The position numbers were made by a program, and so were the translations under genes. Positions 35,401 through 46,671 of a stretch of DNA of 64,000 nt are shown one piece after another. The DNA lies in the NCBI GenBank assembly GCA_035578905.1, contig JAQJVL010000671.1, forward strand, positions 224,436 through 288,435. Reading direction: 5' to 3'. Position 1 is the first letter of the stretch; each line of letters opens with the position of its first letter. This stretch comes from Stictocephala bisonia (Eukaryota; Arthropoda; Insecta; Hemiptera; Membracidae). Under the pieces are notes generated by a model. It saw only the letters and a program-made list of their open reading frames with translations. It had not been told where the DNA came from and searched no databases.

Positions 35401-38400
35401 TTTAGGTAGTATATAAGGAGGAAGAAAAATAACGACTAATAGTTGTTAACAGACTACGTCACAGCGAAGCGTGGCCAAGTTTAGGTAGTATATAAGGAGG
35501 AAGAAAAATAACGACTAATAGTTGTTAACAGACTACGTCACAGCGAAGCGTGGCCACGTTTAGGTAGTATATAAGGAGGAAGAAAAATAACGACTAATAG
35601 TTGTTAACAGACTACGTCACAGCGAAGCGTGGCCAAGTTTAGGTAGTATATAAGGAGGAAGAAAAATACCGACTAATAGTTGTTAACAGACTACGTCACA
35701 GCGAAGCGTGACCAAGTTTAGGTAGTATATAAGGAGGAAGAAAAATAACGACTAATAGTTGTTAACAGACTACGTCACAGCGAAGCGTGACCAAGTTTAG
35801 GTAGTATATAAGGAGGAAGAAAAATAACGACTAATAGTTGTTAACAGACTACGTCACAGCGAAGCGTGGCCATGTTTAGGTAGTATATAAGGAGGAAGAA
35901 AAATAACGACTAATAGTTGTTAACAGACTACGTCACAGCGAAGCGTGACCAAGTTTAGGTAGTATATAAGGAGGAAGAAAAATAACGACTAATAGTTGTT
36001 AACAGACTACGTCACAGCGAAGCGTGGCCATGTTTAGGTAGTATATAAGGAGGAAGAAAAATAACGACTAATAGTTGTTAACAGACTACGTCACAGCGAA
36101 GCGTGACCAAGTTTAGGTAGTATATAAGGAGGAAGAAAAATAACGACTAATAGTTGTTAACAGACTACGTCACAGCGAAGCGTGACCAAGTTTAGGTAGT
36201 ATATAAGGAGGAAGAACAATAACGACTAATAGTTGTTAACAGACTATGTCAGAGCGAAGCGTGGCCATGTTTAGGTAGTATATAAGGAGGAAGAAAAATA
36301 ACGACTAATAGTTGTTAACAGACTACGTCACAGCGAAGCGTGACCAAGTTTAGGTAGTATATAAGGAGGAAGAAAAATAACGACTAATAGTTGTTAACAG
36401 ACTACGTCACAGCGAAGCGTGACCAAGTTTAGGTAGTATATAAGGAGGAAGAACAATAACGACTAATAGTTGTTAACAGACTATGTCACAGCGAAGCGTG
36501 GCCATGTTTAGGTAGTATATAAGGAGGAAGAAAAATAACGACTAATAGTTGTTAACAGACTACGTCACAGCGAAGCGTGGCCACGTTTAGGTAGTATATA
36601 AGGAGGAAGAAAAATAACGACTAATAGTTGTTAACAGACTACGTCACAGCGAAGCGTGGCCAAGTTTAGGTAGTATATAAGGAGGAAGAAAAATAACGAC
36701 TAATAGTTGTTAACAGACTACGTCACAGCGAAGCGTGGCCACGTTTAGGTAGTATATAAGGAGGAAGAAAAATAACGACTAATAGTTGTTAACAGACTAC
36801 ATCACAGCGAAGCGTGGCCATGTTTAGGTAGTATATAAGGAGGAAGAAAAATAACGACTAATAGTTGTTAACAGACTACGTCACAGCGAAGCGTGGCCAC
36901 GTTTAGGTAGTATATAAGGAGGAAGAAAAATAACGACTAATAGTTGTTAACAGACTACGTCACAGCGAAGCGTGGCCAAGTTTAGGTAGTATGTAAGGAG
37001 GAAGAAAAATAACGACTAATAGTTGTTAACAGACTACGTCACAGCGAAGCGTGGCCATGTTTAGGTAGTATATAAGGAGGAAGAAAAATAACGACTAATA
37101 GTTGTTAACAGACTACGTCACAGCGAAGCGTGGCCATGTTTAGGTAGTATTAAGGAGGAAGAAAAATAACGACTAATAGTTGTTAACAGACTACGTCACA
37201 GCGAAGCGTGGCCATGTTTAGGTAGTATATAAGGAGGAAGAAAAATAACGACTAATAGTTGTTAACAGACTACGTCACAGTGAAGCGTGGCCAAGTTTAG
37301 GTAGTATATAAGGAGGAAGAAAAATAACGACTAATAGTTGTTAACAGACTACGTCACAGCGAAGCGTGGCCACGTTTAGGTAGTATATAAGGAGGAAGAA
37401 AAATAACGACTAATAGTTGTTAACAGACTACGTCACAGCGAAGCGTGGCCATGTTTAGGTAGTATATAAGGAGAAAGAAAAATAACGACTAATAGTTGTT
37501 AACAGACTACGTCACAGCGAAGCGTGGCCAAGTTTAGATAGTATATAAGGAGGAAGAAAAATAACGACTAATAGTTGTTAACAGACTACGTCACAGCGAA
37601 GCGTGGCCACGTTTAGGTAGTATATAAGGAGGAAGAAAAATAACGACTAATAGTTGTTAACAGACTAAGTCACAGCGAAGCGTGGCCATTTTAAGGTAGT
37701 ATATAAGGAGGAAGAAAAATAACGACTAATAGTTGTTAACAGACTACGTCACAGCGAAGCGTGGCCATGTTTAGGTAGTATATAAGGAGGAAGAAAAATA
37801 ACGACTAATAGTTGTTAACAGACTACGTCACAGCGAAGCGTGGCCATGTTAAGGTAGTATATAAGGAGGAAGAAAAATAACGACTAATAGTTGTTAACAG
37901 ACTACGTCACAGCGAAGCGTGGCCATGTTAAGGTAGTATATAAGGAGGAAGAAAAATAACGACTAATAGTTGTTAACAGACTACGTCACAGCGAAGCGTG
38001 GCCAGTTTAGGTAGTATATAAGGAGGAAGAAAAATAACGACTAATAGTTGTTAACAGACTACGTCACAGCGAAGCGTGGCCATGTTAAGGTAGTATATAA
38101 GGAGGAAGAAAAATAACGACTAATAGTTGTTAACAGACTACGTCACAGCGAAGCGTGGCCATGTTAAGGTAGTATATAAGGAGGAAGAAAAATAACGACT
38201 AATAGTTGTTAACAGACTACGTCACAGCGAAGCGTGGCCATGTTTAGGTAGTATATAAGGAGGAAGAAAAATAACGACTAATAGTTGTTAACAGACTACG
38301 TCACAGCGAAGCGTGGCCATGTTTAGGTAGTATATAAGGAGGAAGAAAAATAACGACTAATAGTTGTTAACAGACTACGTCACAGCGAAGCGTGGCCATG

Positions 38401-41400
38401 TTTGGGTAGTATATAAGGAGGAAGAAAAATAACGACTAATAGTTGTTAACAGACTACGTCACAGCGAAGCGTGGCCAAGTTTAGGTAGTATATAAGGAGG
38501 AAGAAAAATAACGACTAATAGTTGTCAACAGACTACGTCACAGCGAAGCGTGGCCATGTTTAGGTAGTATATAAGGAGGAAGAAAAATAACGACTAATAG
38601 TTGTTAACAGACTACGTCACAGCGAAGCGTGGCCAAGTTTAGGTAGTATATAAGGAGGAAGAAAAATAACGACTAATAGTTGTTAACAGACTACGTCACA
38701 GCGAAGCGTGGCCATGTTTAGGTAGTATATAAGGAGGAAGAAAAATAACGACTAATAGTTGTTAACAGACTACGTCACAGCGAAGCGTGGCCATGTTTAG
38801 GTAGTATATAAGGAGGAAGAAAAATAACGACTAATTGTTGTTAACAGACTACGTCACAGCGAAGCGTGGCCATGTTTAGGTAGTATATAAGGAGGAAGAA
38901 AAATAACGACTAATAGTTGTTAACAGACTACGTCACAGCGAAGCGTGGCCAAGTTTAGATAGTATATAAGGAGGAAGAAAAATAACGACTAATAGTTGTT
39001 AACAGACTACGTCACAGCGAAGCGTGGCCATGTTTAGGTAGTATATAAGGAGGAAGAAAAATAACGACTAATAGTTGTTAACAGACTACGTCACAGCGAA
39101 GCGTGGCCATGTTTAGGTAGTATATAAGGAGGAAGAAAAATAACGACTAATAGTTGTTAACAGACTACGTCACAGCGAAGCGTGGCCAAGTTTAGATAGT
39201 ATATAAGGAGGAAGAAAAATAACGACTAATAGTTGTTAACAGACTACGTCACAGCGAAGCGTGGCCATGTTTAGGTAGTATATAAGGAGGAAGAAAAATA
39301 ACGACTAATAGTTGTTAACAGACTACGTCACAGCGAAGCGTGGCCAAGTTTAGGTAGTATATAAGGAGGAAGAAAAATAACGACTAATAGTTGTTAACAG
39401 ACTACGTCACAGCGAAGCGTGGCCAAGTTTAGGTAGTATATAAGGAGGAAGAAAAATAACGACTAATAGTTGTTAACAGACTACGTCACAGCGAAGCGTG
39501 GCCAAGTTTAGGTAGTATATAAGGAGGAAGAAAAATAACGACTAATAGTTTTTAACAGACTACGTAAAAGCGAAGCGTGGCCATGTTTAGGTAGTATCTA
39601 AGGAGGAAGAAAAATAACGACTAATAGTTGTTAACAGACTACGTCACAGCGAAGCGTGACCAAGTTTAGGTAGTATATAAGGAGGAAGAAAAATAACGAC
39701 TAATAGTTGTTAACAGACTACGTCACAGCGAAGCGTGGCCATGTTTAGGTAGTATATAAGGAGGAAGAAAAATAACGACTAATAGTTGTTAACAGACTAC
39801 ATCACAGCGAAGCGTGGCCATGTTTATGTAGTATATAAGGAGGAAGAAAAATAACGACTAATAGTTGTTAACAGACTACGTCACAGCGAAGCGTGGCCAA
39901 GTTTGGGTAGTATATAAGGAGGAAGAAAAATAACGACTAATAGTTGTTAACAGACTACATCACAGCGAAGCGTGGCCATGTTTAGGTAGTATATAAGGAG
40001 GAAGAAAAATAACGACTAATAGTTGTTAACAGACTACGTCACAGCGAAGCGTGGCCAAGTTTAGGTAGTATATAAGGAGGAAGAAAAATAACGACTAATA
40101 GTTGTTAACAGACTACGTCACAGCGAAGCGTGGCCAAGTTTAGGTAGTATATAAGGAGGAAGAAAAATAACGACTAATAGTTGTTAACAGACTACATCAC
40201 AGCGAAGCGTGGCCATGTTTAGGTAGTATATAAGGAGGAAGAAAAATAACGACTAATAGTTGTTAACAGACTACGTCACAGCGAAGCGTGGCCAAGTTTA
40301 GGTAGTATATAAGGAGGAAGAAAAATAACGACTAATAGTTGTTAACAGACTACGTCACAGCGAAGCGTGGACATGTTTAGGTAGTATATAAGGAGGAAGA
40401 AAAATAACAACTAATAGTTGTTAACAGACTACGTCACAGCGAAGCGTGGCCAAGTTTAGGTAGTATATAAGGAGGAACAAAAATAACGACTAATAGTTGT
40501 TAACAGACTACGTCACAGCGAAGCGTGGCCATGTTTAGGTAGTATATAAGGAGGAAGAAAAATAACGACTAATAGTTGTTAACAGACTACGTCACAGCGA
40601 AGCGTGGCCAAGTTAAGGTAGTATATAAGGAGGAAGAAAAATAACGACTAATAGTTGTTAACAGACTACGTCACAGCGAAGCGTGGCCAAGTTAAGGTAG
40701 TATATAAGGAGGAAGAAAAATAACGACTAATAGTTGTTAACAGACTACGTCACAGCGAAGCGTGGCCATGTTTAGGTAGTATATAAGGAGGAAGAAAAAT
40801 AACGACTAATAGTTGTTAACAGACTACGTCACAGTGAAGCGTGGCCAAGTTAAGGTAGTATATAAGGAGGAAGAAAAATAACGACTAATAGTTGTTAACA
40901 GACTACGTCACAGTGAAGCGTGGCCACGTTTAGGTAGTATATAAGGAGGAAGAAAAATAACGACTAATAGTTGTTAACAGACTACGTCACAGCGAAGCGT
41001 GGCCATGTTAAGGTAGTATATAAGGAGGAAGAAAAATAACGACTAATAGTTGTTAACAGACTACGTCACAGTGAAGCGTGGCCATGTTAAGGTAGTATAT
41101 AAGGAGGAAGAAAAATAACGACTAATAGTTGTTAACAGACTACGTCACAGCGAAGCGTGGCCAAGTTTAGATAGTATATAAGGAGGAAGAAAAATAACGA
41201 CTAATAGTTGTTAACAGACTACGTCACAGCGAAGCGTGGCCATGTTAAGGTAGTATATAAGGAGGAAGAAAAATAACGACTAATAGTTGTTAACAGACTA
41301 CGTCACAGCGAAGCGTGGCCATGTTTAGGTAGTATATAAGGAGGAAGAAAAATAACGACTAATAGTTGTTAACAGACTACGTCACAGCGAAGCGTGGCCA

Positions 41401-41756
41401 AGTTTAGATAGTATATAAGGAGGAAGAAAAATAACGAAATAACGACTAATAGTTGTTAACAGACTACGTCACAGCGAAGCGTGGCCATGTTTAGGTAGTA
41501 TATAAGGAGGAAGAAAAATAACGACTAATAGTTGTTAACAGAGTACGTCACAGCGAAGCGTGGCCATGTTTAGGTAGTATATAAGGAGGAAGAAAAATAA
41601 CGACTAATAGTTGTTAACAGACTACGTCACAGCGAAGCGTGGCCATGTTTAGGTAGTATATAAGGAGGAAGAAAAATAACGACTAATAGTTGTTAACAGA
41701 CTAGGTCACAGCGAAGCGTGGCCATGTTTAGGTAGTATATAAGGAGGAAGAAAAAT
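26424..41756. repeat. 15.3-kb satellite, 79-bp monomer, about 194 copies, higher-order structure
   Basis: The monomer is 79 bp and runs ATAACGACTAATAGTTG, TTAACAGACTACGTCACAG, CGAAGCGTGGCCAAGTTTAG, GTAGTATATAAGGAGGAAGA and A's (for example 27781 to 27860). The base after GGCCA varies as A, T or C, giving monomer classes in ordered runs. Rare markers give exact long offsets. GTCAGAGCG recurs at about 28514, 30960, 33804 and 36249, TATTAAGGAGAAAG at 27201, 29647 and 34936, and AACAATTAATAG at 29431 and 34721. Offsets are about 2,446 bp (31 monomers) and about 5,289 bp (67 monomers), so a large block was duplicated recently. After about 38240 and before about 27200 monomers follow other patterns. 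No frame of 60 codons exists in the array. A centromeric, pericentromeric or heterochromatic satellite is likely, but unproven. Confidence 0.97.
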
Positions 41757-42580
41757 CGTTCAAATGTTGTAAGTGACTCCAATCGTTCAAATTACTGCAA
41801 TATTTTTATTTAACTCAAACTCATACCTGAGGCATTTAGTTTCTAAATACGGATATATCATTGTAAGATCATATGAACATAAATTGAAAATGAACAATCG
41901 AAAAAATCACCCGTTAAAATTATGTTTATTATTCATTTATTGATGAAAAATAATTTGATTTCGTGAGTAAGGGAAAAAGTTATTTTAACATAAATAATTT
42001 ATTACAATAAAATAAATTGTTGTAGTACTCTGAATGCTAAAGGAGAAAGTTTTCCTAACGTTATTAGCGAAATACTAGAATACTATTTAATATTTGTACG
42101 TAATGAGAGGTTGAACATAAAAAATATTATTGGAGTATTTGAGGTTTGGCCGTTGTTTGTTGGGGCAATATCATTTTTTTCAGTAGAAAAGCTACAGCAT
42201 GTTTGGCTGGAGGGAAATCAAAACATGGGTTTCATGCTACTTTTGTTAGTGTGGCTAAAATATAATTGCGTAGTATAAATAAAATTTAAACAAATCAATA
42301 AAACAGCTTAGTTTTTCAAATTAAAAATAAAACATTATTTCGTCATTTATTGTACTAATAATGTTAAAAAAATATACACCAATCTAATCAAAGTGGCTCG
42401 AAATAAAATGTTCAGAGCATCTAATACCTTCTTGCTCATGAGCTGTGGCCATTTATCTCTAGTTTCAAAGCCTTAAATCAAGGATATAAGACTACTACCT
42501 ATACGTAGAAATGAGCTTAATTTAAAAGACAACAAACAGTTTTTGTGGTGGTAATGTTGTTGAATTGGCAGGCAAATAAT
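41757..42580. other. AT-rich right flank of the satellite
   Basis: The array ends abruptly at GAAGAAAAATCG. A direct repeat ATCGTTCAAAT occurs twice within 40 bp just after the junction (about 41756 and 41783). Nothing else is recognisable. Confidence 0.5.
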
Positions 42581-42584
42581 TCTC

Positions 42585-42590
42585 TATAAA
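42585..42590 (+). promoter_or_regulatory. TATA box candidate upstream of the exon at 42748
   Basis: TCTCTATAAAGG is a good TATA context. A start about 25-30 bp downstream (near 42615) would give a 5' UTR of about 130 bp before the ATG at 42748, across a locally GC-richer stretch. The promoter role is inference. Confidence 0.3.
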
Positions 42591-42747
42591 GGTGAGATTT
42601 AAATTATGTAACGGCGCTAACGTGATTTAGGTGCATGGCGGTGATGCGGGACTTGCCTCAGTAGTTGTGAAGGCGCTTCTTGATAGCGTTGGATTAAGGT
42701 AAAGTAATTGTGTTTTTGTGTTGGGGAGACGATAAAGAAAAGAAAGT

Positions 42748-42901
42748 ATGGTTGAAAAAGACACAGACAGACGTGGCGAAGGACAGCGGAAAGAGAAATT
42801 CAAGAAGAAGGGAAGACCTGAGGAGAGATATATTGTTTGGTGCAGAACAGAGTCCGATGGAGGTCCTACGTTCCCCCTAAGGATTAAAGGAAATAAGTCA
42901 A
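42748..42901 (+). CDS. Candidate first coding exon, basic protein N-terminus
   Basis: The ATG sits in a good context (A at -3, G at +4), and the frame runs 51 codons plus one base to TCAA|GTAAGTT, a strong splice donor at 42902. The peptide starts MVEKDTDRRGEGQRKEKFK and goes on through a KKKGRPEE run to RYIVWCRTESDGGP. It is lysine- and arginine-rich with a nuclear-localisation-like segment, then a short more ordered stretch with W, C and FPLRIKG. Base composition is clearly less AT-rich than the surroundings. The frame continues past the donor to a stop at 42969, but the intron reading looks AT-driven. I do not recognise the family. The opposite strand has a 99-codon frame (42627-42926), which looks like a shadow. 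The downstream exon was not found. Confidence 0.4.
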
Positions 42902-42969
42902 GTAAGTTAATTGTGATATTCGTCAATGTTCAACCTATATTCTTACTACCTGCACCTATGTTTATCTAA

Positions 42970-43400
42970 TTGATTATCAACACTAAACTGATACTTTAAA
43001 TTGAAATAAAAAAATGTAAATAAAAATTGACAAGCCAGTACAGTATCGTCAAACCACATGATTCAATATGTAAGTAAATAAAGATGTTGCTACCAATTTG
43101 AGGTGCAATAATTGTCTACTGGGTAATAGCATTGTGACAAACCAAATCAAACTAAAGGGGTATATTCAATGGGCATGAGCTCTAGAAGAGATGTTACCTT
43201 GTGACTGTATTCCATTCCACATCGTCCATCACCCCTCATGTTGATTTTGAAAATGGAGCTGTTGGCAACTGTTTATACATTTTTTAAGTAACTGCAACAT
43301 TCATACCATAGCTAATATAAAATCAACAATATAACTATTACATAGGCCAGATTTATTTTTAACACAATCCACTACGTAATGAGGCCTCCCTTATAAAATA
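42970..43400. other. AT-rich DNA, no feature seen
   Basis: No repeat or coding signal stands out. It would be intronic if the exon at 42748 is real. Confidence 0.4.
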
Positions 43401-43404
43401 TCCA

Positions 43405-43815
43405 AGCACTGCCTCTATCAGCAGTAACAAGGTTAGTATTGCTTTGACATGACCTGACTCCAGAGAGCCCGACTGTTGTGGTCTGATACTGTCTGTCAGT
43501 GAGCTCAGCAAGTCATCGACAATGAATAATGGACCAGTACATCCCACTCCTGGTCTGTGACAGGATTGAGGTTGTAAACCACTGCCTCTAGCAGCCGTAA
43601 CAAGGTTAGTATAACTTTGACCTGGCCTGACTCCAGAGAGCCCAACTGTTGTGGTCTGATACTGTCTGTCAGTGAGCTCAGCCAGTCATCGACAATGAAT
43701 AATGGACCAGTACATCCCACTCATGGTCTGTGACAGGATTGAGGTCGTAAACCACTGCCTCTATCAGCAGTAACAAGGTTAGTATAACTTTGACCTGGTC
43801 TGACTCCAGAGAGCC
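43405..43815 (-). repeat. 173-bp tandem repeat, about 2.4 copies, exon-like on the minus strand
   Basis: CACTGCCTCTA recurs at 43407, 43580 and 43753, a period of 173 bp. Copies are about 90-95% alike. On the minus strand each unit reads without stops over long stretches. One frame gives FIVDDLLSSLTDSIRPQQ, GSLESGQVKVILTLL and LEAVVYNLNPVTDQEWDV; then it must shift by one base to re-enter the next unit. A unit of 174 bp would be 58 codons, so the period is one base short of coding. The array may be duplicated exons, a decayed coding repeat, or noncoding with chance frames. No protein family was recognised. Confidence 0.8.
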
Positions 43816-45249
43816 AGGCCAGGTCAAAATAAAATTTAAAAAGTAAAATTTAAAGAAATATGTTATATTAGGTATGGCCAAGGTTCTACATTGATATTCC
43901 AGCCCGTTTAAATTATATTTAGGTGTGCCAGAACATAACACTCACCGTGTACATAGAACTTATTGACTTGAACACCCCGTAGAAAAACCGCAGTTTACCT
44001 CATTGGCATAGGTAATGACGTATTTCAATTGTTCATTAGCACAGTTTACGCAGGACACCCAGCGAGACTTATCTGAATCTCTGCTCTTATCACGTGTCAA
44101 TCTATGCTAGCTAGACACATTATACTCTGGGAAGCTGATTGTTTTTAGTGTAGAAAATATGTATAAAAGGACGCCTAAGCACATTACGTCATACTCGTAG
44201 TTTTGTAGACACGATGACAATGTACCTACCACTGGTACATGTAGCCTAGTATATAGTTTTGGAAAACTAAATAATTTGAAATTTAAGAATACATTTATTA
44301 TAATATATCTGAAAAAAACCATGTAAAGTGACAAATACAACAACATAGTGTGCATGAATTGTATGTGCTCCTAAAATAAGCTTTGTTTCACTTAATATGT
44401 TTTCAATCTGAAAAAATCATAGAAAATTTCATGTTTCACTTGTACTTGATTTACTATATTTTAAATTAAATAAAAATACTTGTTATGCTACACAATTTTG
44501 AAAATGATAATTTCTACAAACATATTTTTCATTTAAATTCTAATTACCTTCCCCACACACAAATCCCCTGAGGATCTCTTGTATGTGATGAATTAATGTA
44601 TTTAGTTATGAATTAAATAAATAATAATAAGTATGATTAATATTCCATTTATTCTATAATGAAGATGTTTAAATATCTTACCAGAAGACGTAATATCAGT
44701 TTGGTGTATAGTCTTTGACTGGCCCTGAAATAAAAAGAAATTAATAATTATATCAATTTTTTCAACTAAATATATTCCAGTTTTGTTAAACTGAATTCTA
44801 TTTATTTAACATAGTAATAATTTATATTTTAAGAAATTTTTAGGTAATTTTTATAAAAGAATAAATGTAATGAGACTTTCATAAATCTCTATAGTATATG
44901 TATGCCCACAGTTCTTTAATTAATTAACTCTGTTTAATTTATTTTAATTTTTGTCGCATACAGTTTAAATTATCATTGAACTCATTAATTAGTAAATACA
45001 TTGAAAATGGATTTGGCAATATACATGTTACGCATGGAATATAAAACTGGTAATTAATTGAAAACACTATTCACTCACTGAGGTGCGTGACTAAACATTA
45101 TTGGTCAACAAATGAATTAACAATATTCTCTGATATTTCGACTACATTTTATTCAATATATTCATTTTAATTTGCTTTTATATTTTTTTTAACTCCTGCG
45201 ATATTATTGTTGTTTAACAAAGATAAAGAGCATTAAAGTATAATTCATT
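43816..45249. other. AT-rich DNA without recognisable genes
   Basis: Short minus-strand frames here (for example 44107-44355) are AT-driven and lack motifs. Confidence 0.45.
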
Positions 45250-45575
45250 ACTCATTGGTAAGACGCCGATCGTCAAGATATGGTCGAATATGGGGGATGA
45301 ATGAGTGTAGTTGAACGAGTGTAGTCATAGTTACTAACTAAGGTCGACCGTGAGCTATTTATTACTAGCCCGACACTCAGTTATCTTCCCTACATTATAT
45401 ATGAACCTTTACTACCATCAAACATAGACAACCCAGACTTCTCTAGTAGTGGCCACGTCGATGGCAACCATTGAGCAGACGCCGTGTCCGGTATTAAGAG
45501 GACTGACAATAAGACCTATCTCCTACAATCTCCTCAATAATTTGTGCTCAAGTAGCTGGGTTACAACACTACACT
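45250..45575 (-). repeat. SINE-like dispersed repeat, copy 2 (internal deletion)
   Basis: It shares AAGACGCCGATCGTCAAGATA, ACTAACTAAGGTCGACC, TCAGTTATCTTCCCTACA, TAGTGGCCACGTCGATGGCA and CGCCGTGTCCGGTATTAAG with copy 3. The segment holding the GTGGTTCGNATTCCAC hairpin is deleted. Confidence 0.85.
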
Positions 45576-46480
45576 ACTAAATGACGAACATTTTGAGATT
45601 AAGTAGTATGTTTCCTAAATAAAAATGGTGTAAATATTTTAGCGATCTCTCAAATAAATGTATATAATGTAAGGGACGATTACCATTGTAAAAATTACAA
45701 AACAATGTTACTATCTGTCTCTGACGTTGTCACATCAAAGGCCTGCCTTTTAGTTCGGGGTAGACCAGCAGATTTATTAATTAAGTAATTACATAGAATA
45801 ATAAATAATACAGAAAATATTTAATGCCTTGAAGGTAGGTATGGGTATTTTTATATTTTCTTGTAAAATGCTGTTGATTAGTACTTTTCTTTATTTACTG
45901 ATGTTTAGTATCAACATCAGTAACGGCTGTGTCTGTGGCAACCATTTTGTAGTTTATCAGTTTCTATATTTCAATGGAACCTTTTATTTACAAAATTAAC
46001 TTTTAGTACAGAACAATTTGACAGTATATATGAACTATCACATTTACCGGATAATAATGTATTCTTCAGACGATCTTCTCTCACTTCACTACATCTCATC
46101 TGATTTCATAGCGACTCGTCTAGTTTCATCTTATCATTTGATTTCATCCTGATCTCATTCTGTGTCATTTTGACATCGTGATGGCCCATTAGTTGATAGA
46201 CCTTCGAGTCAAAGGTCCAAAGTTCAAATCCCAACTGAGACAACACGTTTAAATACGTCCATTGAATGAAGTTTACGAACAGTACTCGTAAATTGACGAG
46301 TAAAAAGTAAAGAAAATACCATTTTATCTTCTGTTCCACCTCGAAACGATGTGATTTTTAAGTAAATAAAAAGTAAATTCCATAAATTCACATATCGTTA
46401 AGAAATGTGTTTGACCAGTTCACCAGTATCGTTTTAAATGTAATGGGACAACTGTACAACACATTACGACCGGATTGTGG
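45576..46480. other. AT-rich DNA without recognisable genes
   Basis: The stretch 46070-46160 has repeated TCTCATCT/TTTCATC words, a degenerate short pyrimidine-rich repeat. A 77-codon minus-strand frame (46106-46339) overlaps it and is not supported. Confidence 0.4.
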
Positions 46481-46491
46481 TAAATGATCAC

Positions 46492-46499
46492 TGACGTCA
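46492..46499 (+). promoter_or_regulatory. CRE palindrome TGACGTCA upstream of an exon candidate
   Basis: A perfect TGACGTCA lies 160 bp upstream of the ATG at 46660, in a locally less AT-rich stretch that also holds GTGATTGGTTG, a CCAAT box read in reverse. A promoter here is an inference from this combination. Confidence 0.3.
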
Positions 46500-46659
46500 T
46501 GGAACCGATTTTGAGGATAGCAACAAAACAGTTAGCGTGTTATAACGGTACGTTTTGTTATCTCAAAGTTGTTACAAAAACAATCACTTACGCTCGTGGC
46601 AGTGTGATTGGTTGTGAGTGTTCACTTGAGTGCTAGTGTTATTCAACCTATAGAGTGTA

Positions 46660-46669
46660 ATGGGAAAAG
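46660..46669 (+). CDS. Candidate first coding exon (M-G-K-)
   Basis: ATGGGAAAAG is followed at once by GTAAGTAT, a near-perfect splice donor at 46670. The exon would encode M-G-K plus one base. Very short first coding exons of this form occur in animal housekeeping genes, but three residues cannot identify a gene and I do not name one. Upstream composition and the CRE at 46492 support a 5' end. The next exon was not found. Confidence 0.28.
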
Positions 46670-46671
46670 GT

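Noticed and set aside
26424..41756. CRISPR array
   Set aside because: The 79-bp repeats are contiguous without unique spacers, there are no cas genes, and the surroundings are eukaryotic.
2165..41756. Hammerhead motifs inside the satellites, as in some animal satellite DNAs
   Set aside because: Read on both strands, neither the 131-bp nor the 79-bp monomer has a CTGANGA box followed by a stem and GAAA.
42627..42926. 99-codon minus-strand frame
   Set aside because: It is the mirror of the plus-strand exon candidate, with serine/leucine-rich shadow composition; the plus strand has the better start, donor and promoter.
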